A stretch of 64,000 nt of DNA from Sporichthya polymorpha DSM 43042. Its GTDB lineage: Bacteria > Actinomycetota > Actinomycetes > Sporichthyales > Sporichthyaceae. The notes below the pieces were generated by a model. It saw only the letters and a list, made by a program, of their open reading frames with translations, ran no database searches and was not told where the DNA came from. Below, in pieces: positions 60,363 through 64,000 of this stretch. Both the position numbers and the translations under genes were made by a program. Numbering within the stretch: the stretch's first letter is position 1; each line of letters opens with the position of its first letter. The stretch covers positions 2,080,907-2,144,906 of the forward strand of contig NZ_KB913029.1 of assembly GCF_000384115.1 (NCBI RefSeq), in the 5' to 3' direction.

Positions 60363-62510
60363 TCAGTCCGGGTCGACGCGGCGTCGGGCCTTCGCCCGGA
60401 TCAGGTGTTCCTGCAGGTCGGCGAGATCCGAACCGTCGGGGGCGCGGTGGTGCCGGTTCCAGGTCCCGTCCTGGCCCAGCCACCAGGCGGCGGTGGTGTC
60501 CGCGAACGCGAGATCCATCAGGTCCGTCAATTCCTGGACGTGGTCCGCGCTGGACAGTCGCACCAGGGCCTCGACGCGACGGTCGAGGTTACGGTGCATC
60601 AGATCCGCGCTGCCGATCCAGACCTGGGGTTCACCGCCGTTGGCGAACCAGAAGATCCGGGAGTGCTCCAGGAACCGGCCGAGGATGCTGCGGACGCGGA
60701 TGGTCTCGGACAGCCCGGGGACGCCGGGGCGCAGTGCGCAGATGCCGCGGGTCCAGATGTCGACGGGCACCCCCGCGGCCGAGGCGCGGTAGAGCGCCTC
60801 GATCGTCACCTCGTCGACGATCGAGTTCACCTTGAACCGGATCCGGGCCGGCCGCCCCGCGCGGTGGTTGTCGATCTCGTGCTCGATCCGCGCCACGATC
60901 CCGTTGCGCACCGAGTGCGGCGCGACCAGCAGCCGCCGGAACGAGGTGCCCCGGGCGTAGCCGGAGAGCTGGTTGAACAGGTTCGCGACGTCCTCGCCCA
61001 CCACCGGATCTGTGGTGAGCAGGCCGAAGTCCTCGTACTGACGGGCCGTCTTCGGGTTGTAGTTGCCGGTCCCGATGTGGCAGTAGCGGCGCAACCGCTC
61101 GCCCTCCTCGCGCACGACCAGCGCGAGCTTGCAGTGGGTCTTGAGGCCCACCTGGCCGTAGACCACGTGGCAGCCGGCCTGCTCCAGCTTGCGGGCCCAG
61201 GTGATGTTGGCCTGCTCGTCGAAGCGGGCCTTGAGCTCGACCAGGACCACGACCTGCTTGCCGGCCTCGGCGGCGTCGATCAGGGCGTCGACGATCGGGG
61301 AGTCACCGCTGGTCCGGTACAGCGTCTGCTTGATCGCCAGGACGTGCGGGTCCGCGGCGGCCTGCTCGATGAAGGCCTGGACGCTCGTGGAGAACGAGTC
61401 GTACGGGTGGTGGAGCAGGACGTCCCGGGCGCGCATCGCGGCGAACACGTCGGCCGCCTTCGCGCTCTCGACGGCCGCGAGGTGCGGGTGGGTGGTGGGC
61501 ACGAACGTCGGGAAGTGCAGGTCGGCGCGGGGGATGTCGGCGATCGCGTGCAGCCCCGACAGGTCGAGCGGACCGGGCGAGGCCACGACCTCGGCGGGGC
61601 TGACGCCGAGCTCGCGCACGAGCAGGTCGAGGGCGTCCTCGTCGATGCTCGCGTCGACCTCGAGCCGGACGGGCGGGCCGAACCGACGCCGCATCAGTTC
61701 CCGCTCGATCGCCTGGAGGAGGTTCTCGGCGTCGTCCTCCTCGACCTCGAAGTCCTCGTTGCGCGTGACGCGGAACGCGTGGTGGGCCTCGATCACCATG
61801 CCGGGGAAGAGCTCCTGCAGGTGCGCGGAGATCAGGTCCTCGAGCGGGACGAACCGGGAGTCCGAGGCGGCGATGAACCGGGGCAGCAGCGGCGGCACCT
61901 TGACGCGGGCGAAGTTCTCGCGGTCGGTGGCCGGGTTGCGGACGACGACCGCGAGGTTGAGCGAGAGCCCCGAGATGTAGGGGAACGGGTGCGCCGGGTC
62001 GACCGCGAGCGGCGTCAGCACCGGGAACACCTTGTCCCGGAACAGCCCGTGGAGGGTGTTCTGCTCCTCGTCGGTGAGTTCGTCCCACCGCAGGATGGAG
62101 ATGTTCTCGTCGGCGAGCCGGACCAGCAGGTCGCGGCGGAAGCAGCGGGCCGCCCGCTGGGCGAGCTCACCGGACCGCGCCCAGATCTGCTCGAGGATCT
62201 CCAGCGGCGCCTGGCCGCTCGTCGAGGTCACGGCGACGCCGGCCGCGATCCGGCGCTTGAGCCCGGCCACGCGGACCATGAAGAACTCGTCGAGGTTCGA
62301 GGCGAAGATCGCGAGGAAGCGGATGCGCTCGAGCAGCGGGAGGCTCTGGTCCTCCGCGAGCTCCAGGACCCGGGAGTTGAACTCCAGCCAGCTCGCCTCG
62401 CGGTCGAGGAACGCGTCGGGGCCGAGTTCGAGCTCGTCGGGCACCGGCGCCGGCACGCTGCGCAAGGCGGCGGGGCTGGGGTCGGAGGCCGACGCGGCAG
62501 TCACGGTCAT
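60363..62510 (-). CDS. ppk: Polyphosphate kinase 1
   Basis: A 715-residue enzyme that reversibly builds polyphosphate from ATP. The N-terminal and head domains start [19 protein letters not shown] and [15 protein letters not shown]. The catalytic HKD-type regions hold the phosphorylated His ([12 protein letters not shown]) and the second His ([10 protein letters not shown]). The start is ATG 62510. The gene lies directly upstream of pstS on the same strand, 179 bases away, and has its own PHO box. Confidence 0.97.
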   Translation of the reverse strand: MTVTAASASDPSPAALRSVPAPVPDELELGPDAFLDREASWLEFNSRVLELAEDQSLPLLERIRFLAIFASNLDEFFMVRVAGLKRRIAAGVAVTSTSGQAPLEILEQIWARSGELAQRAARCFRRDLLVRLADENISILRWDELTDEEQNTLHGLFRDKVFPVLTPLAVDPAHPFPYISGLSLNLAVVVRNPATDRENFARVKVPPLLPRFIAASDSRFVPLEDLISAHLQELFPGMVIEAHHAFRVTRNEDFEVEEDDAENLLQAIERELMRRRFGPPVRLEVDASIDEDALDLLVRELGVSPAEVVASPGPLDLSGLHAIADIPRADLHFPTFVPTTHPHLAAVESAKAADVFAAMRARDVLLHHPYDSFSTSVQAFIEQAAADPHVLAIKQTLYRTSGDSPIVDALIDAAEAGKQVVVLVELKARFDEQANITWARKLEQAGCHVVYGQVGLKTHCKLALVVREEGERLRRYCHIGTGNYNPKTARQYEDFGLLTTDPVVGEDVANLFNQLSGYARGTSFRRLLVAPHSVRNGIVARIEHEIDNHRAGRPARIRFKVNSIVDEVTIEALYRASAAGVPVDIWTRGICALRPGVPGLSETIRVRSILGRFLEHSRIFWFANGGEPQVWIGSADLMHRNLDRRVEALVRLSSADHVQELTDLMDLAFADTTAAWWLGQDGTWNRHHRAPDGSDLADLQEHLIRAKARRRVDPD

Positions 62511-62529
62511 AGCGTCACACGGTTTCGGT

Positions 62530-62551
62530 GACGGGTGAACAACAGGTGACC
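62530..62551 (-). promoter_or_regulatory. PHO box upstream of ppk
   Basis: On the minus strand GGTCACCTGTT and GTTCACCCGTC stand as adjacent 11-base direct repeat units, 20 bases upstream of the ppk start. The form matches the PhoP site before pstS, so both would be induced under phosphate limitation. Confidence 0.78.
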
Positions 62552-62590
62552 GGCAGGCGGCCGGCCGGAGCAGTCCCCGCCAGGGTTCGG

Positions 62591-63550
62591 TCAGCTGTGG
62601 GAGTTGTCGGGTCCGGTGGCCGCGTACATGACGCTCACGGCCTCGGTGCGGAACCCGAGGCGGGTGTAGACGGCGACGGCGGAGGTGTTGTCCGCGTCGA
62701 CGTACAGCAGGACCGAGGTCAGGCCCTGGTCGGCCAGGTGGCGCAGCCCGATCCGGGACAGCGAGCGGCCCAGCCCGTTGCCCTGCTCGCCGGGGTCGAC
62801 GCCGAGGACGTAGATCTCGCCGGCGGCCGGTTCCCCGCCCGCGGCCAGGTGGACCTTCGTCCAGTGAAAGCCGACCAGCCGACCGGTGCCGTCCGGGGCG
62901 CCGAGTTCGCCGCGTTCGGCCAGGAAGAACCCGGCGGCGGAGAACCAGTCGGTGGCGATCCGGGCGTCGAGGTCCGCGCGGGTCAGGCGGCCCTGCTCGC
63001 CGTGGGCCGCGAACGCGGTCGCGTTCAGGGCGAGCCAGGCGTCCTCGTCGCGGCCGACCTCGAAGGTCCGGACCCGGACGCCGTCGGGCAGCGGCACGGC
63101 GCCGGGCGCGTCGGCGTCGGGGCCGAGGGGGAGCGGGCGGCGCATCCGCCACAACTCCCGGACCGGGGTCAGGCCGACCGCGGCGGCCAGGGGCCCCGCG
63201 GCCGGGTGGGGCCCGTGCGCCCAGACCCGGAGGTCCGGGCCGCCCAGCAGGGCCGTCAGCAGCGCGTGCCCGTGACCGGCGCGCCGGGCGTCGGGGTGGA
63301 CGGCGAGTTCCGTGGTCCCCGCGGCGTCGCGCTGGGCGTACCCGACGACGCGGCCGGACCCGTCCCGCCGGACGACGTGGACGACCCGCTCGGAGCCGGC
63401 GGCTCGGCCGGCACCGACGGCGGCGAGCACCAGCCGGGTCTGCTCGGTGAACGGCTCACGCCCGTCGACGGCCCCGGCCGCGGCCGCCAGCTCCGCGATC
63501 GCGGCGCGGGTGGGGGCGTCCGGGGGTCCGAGCTCGGTGGTTCCGGCCAT
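62591..63550 (-). CDS. mshD: Mycothiol synthase (MshD)
   Basis: A 319-residue protein with two GNAT acetyltransferase domains. The N-terminal one has [22 protein letters not shown] near residues 81-102; the C-terminal one has [20 protein letters not shown] and the ending [17 protein letters not shown]. It acetylates Cys-GlcN-inositol, the last step of mycothiol synthesis, and so supports the presence of mycothiol used by the dehydrogenase at 33360. Confidence 0.93.
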   Translation of the reverse strand: MAGTTELGPPDAPTRAAIAELAAAAGAVDGREPFTEQTRLVLAAVGAGRAAGSERVVHVVRRDGSGRVVGYAQRDAAGTTELAVHPDARRAGHGHALLTALLGGPDLRVWAHGPHPAAGPLAAAVGLTPVRELWRMRRPLPLGPDADAPGAVPLPDGVRVRTFEVGRDEDAWLALNATAFAAHGEQGRLTRADLDARIATDWFSAAGFFLAERGELGAPDGTGRLVGFHWTKVHLAAGGEPAAGEIYVLGVDPGEQGNGLGRSLSRIGLRHLADQGLTSVLLYVDADNTSAVAVYTRLGFRTEAVSVMYAATGPDNSHS

Positions 63551-63596
63551 GGGCCGTCACCCTAGATCGCCCCGCCGGGGTTGGCGGCCCGCCGGG

Positions 63597-64000
63597 TCAG
63601 GAGGGCCCGCCGCCCCCACGCTGCTCGGGCGGGGCCACCGCGGTCCGGCCGGGAGCCGGGTCGGGGTCGTCGTCCCCGCCGTCGGAGTCGCCGGTCAGAT
63701 CGAGGTCGAGGTCGGTCGGGATGTCGTTGCCGCGGCCCGAGGGCGAGTTCGGCACGACGAACCGGTAACCGACGTTGCGGACCGTCCCGATCAGCGACTC
63801 GTGCTCGCTGCCGAGCTTGGCCCGCAGGCGCCGGACGTGGACGTCGACCGTGCGGGTGCCGCCGAAGTAGTCGTAGCCCCAGACCTCCTGCAGCAGCTGG
63901 GCGCGCGTGAACACGCGGCCGGGGTGCTGGGCGAGGAACTTCAGGAGCTCGAACTCCTTGAACGTGAGGTCGAGGAAACGGTTGCGGACCTTGGCGGTGT
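63597..64000 (-). CDS. glnR: GlnR-like OmpR-family regulator, C-terminal part
   Basis: The last 133 residues of a response-regulator-type protein; its N-terminus lies beyond the right window edge. The winged-helix domain ([48 protein letters not shown]) agrees closely, from memory, with Streptomyces GlnR, the regulator of nitrogen assimilation, and glnR lies near mshD and ppk there too. The tail after residue 85 of this part is Asp/Gly/Pro-rich and variable. MtrA- or PhoP-type regulators are less likely because of the context. Confidence 0.8.
   Translation of the reverse strand, partial: TAKVRNRFLDLTFKEFELLKFLAQHPGRVFTRAQLLQEVWGYDYFGGTRTVDVHVRRLRAKLGSEHESLIGTVRNVGYRFVVPNSPSGRGNDIPTDLDLDLTGDSDGGDDDPDPAPGRTAVAPPEQRGGGGPS

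Noticed and set aside
60405-62531. 708-residue plus-strand open frame
   Set aside because: Antisense to ppk; Val/Glu/Asp/Gly-rich shadow translation with no family features.
1-64000. tRNA, rRNA, insertion sequences or integration sites
   Set aside because: Looked for cloverleaf-like sequences, transposase motifs and terminal repeats; none could be supported.

Overview
The window is very GC-rich, densely coded chromosomal DNA from a mycothiol-producing actinobacterium. The evidence is MshD, an S-(hydroxymethyl)mycothiol dehydrogenase type enzyme, a SigC-like sigma factor, a GlnR C-terminus, a Cys-less S4 protein, a DtxR/IdeR box and Streptomyces-type PHO boxes. The pit / pstBACS / ppk / mshD / glnR order resembles Streptomyces, but the fused GlyQS synthetase and the Liv-type transporter fusion argue against a typical streptomycete or mycobacterium. 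I cannot name the genus. I saw no rRNA, tRNA, CRISPR array, insertion sequence or prophage.

Layout. 1-10.1 kb: acyl-CoA and housekeeping genes (two enoyl-CoA hydratase family genes, a VapBC-like pair with a degenerate toxin site, a Tat-lipoprotein esterase, lspA, an aldo/keto reductase, PRC-barrel proteins, an envelope trio of DUF4235/DUF3618/holin-like proteins, a FadD-type ligase, an SCP2 protein). 10.4-20.7 kb: one tight operon of TetR, UbiB/ABC1 kinase, an unknown anchored surface protein, a substrate-binding protein, a LivH-LivM-LivF-LivG polypeptide and an enoyl-CoA hydratase, probably for import and catabolism of an acyl or carboxylic compound. 20.7-31.6 kb: YqhA-like protein, DUF2975/XRE pair, asnS, a propeller protein, rpsD diverging from a DUF2470 gene across an iron box, two RTX-repeat secreted proteins and a fused glycyl-tRNA synthetase. 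31.6-37.5 kb: a third RTX protein, a formaldehyde/mycothiol dehydrogenase with a metallo-beta-lactamase partner, a PknB-like kinase and a secreted protein.

37.6-46.7 kb looks like a copper-handling island: TetR, cupredoxin-like lipoprotein, membrane protein, SigC-like ECF sigma factor, zinc-finger membrane protein, CopC-CopD-Ig fusion, YcnI and a two-component system. 46.8-54.1 kb holds XdhC, a thermolysin-family protease, two alpha/beta hydrolases, a flavohemoglobin-like protein and a secreted protein of unknown function. 54.4-64 kb is the phosphate block: Pit accessory protein and Pit, convergent with pstB-pstA-pstC-pstS, then ppk, mshD and the C-terminal part of glnR. PHO-box direct repeats lie upstream of both pstS and ppk.

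The most notable points are: the LivF-LivG junction, where one extra C in a homopolymer would restore two separate genes with an intact Shine-Dalgarno sequence; the iron box shared by rpsD and the DUF2470 gene; the fused GlyQS flanked by three RTX proteins; the CopC-CopD-Ig fusion with a His-rich linker; and almost identical perfect hairpin terminators 32 kb apart.
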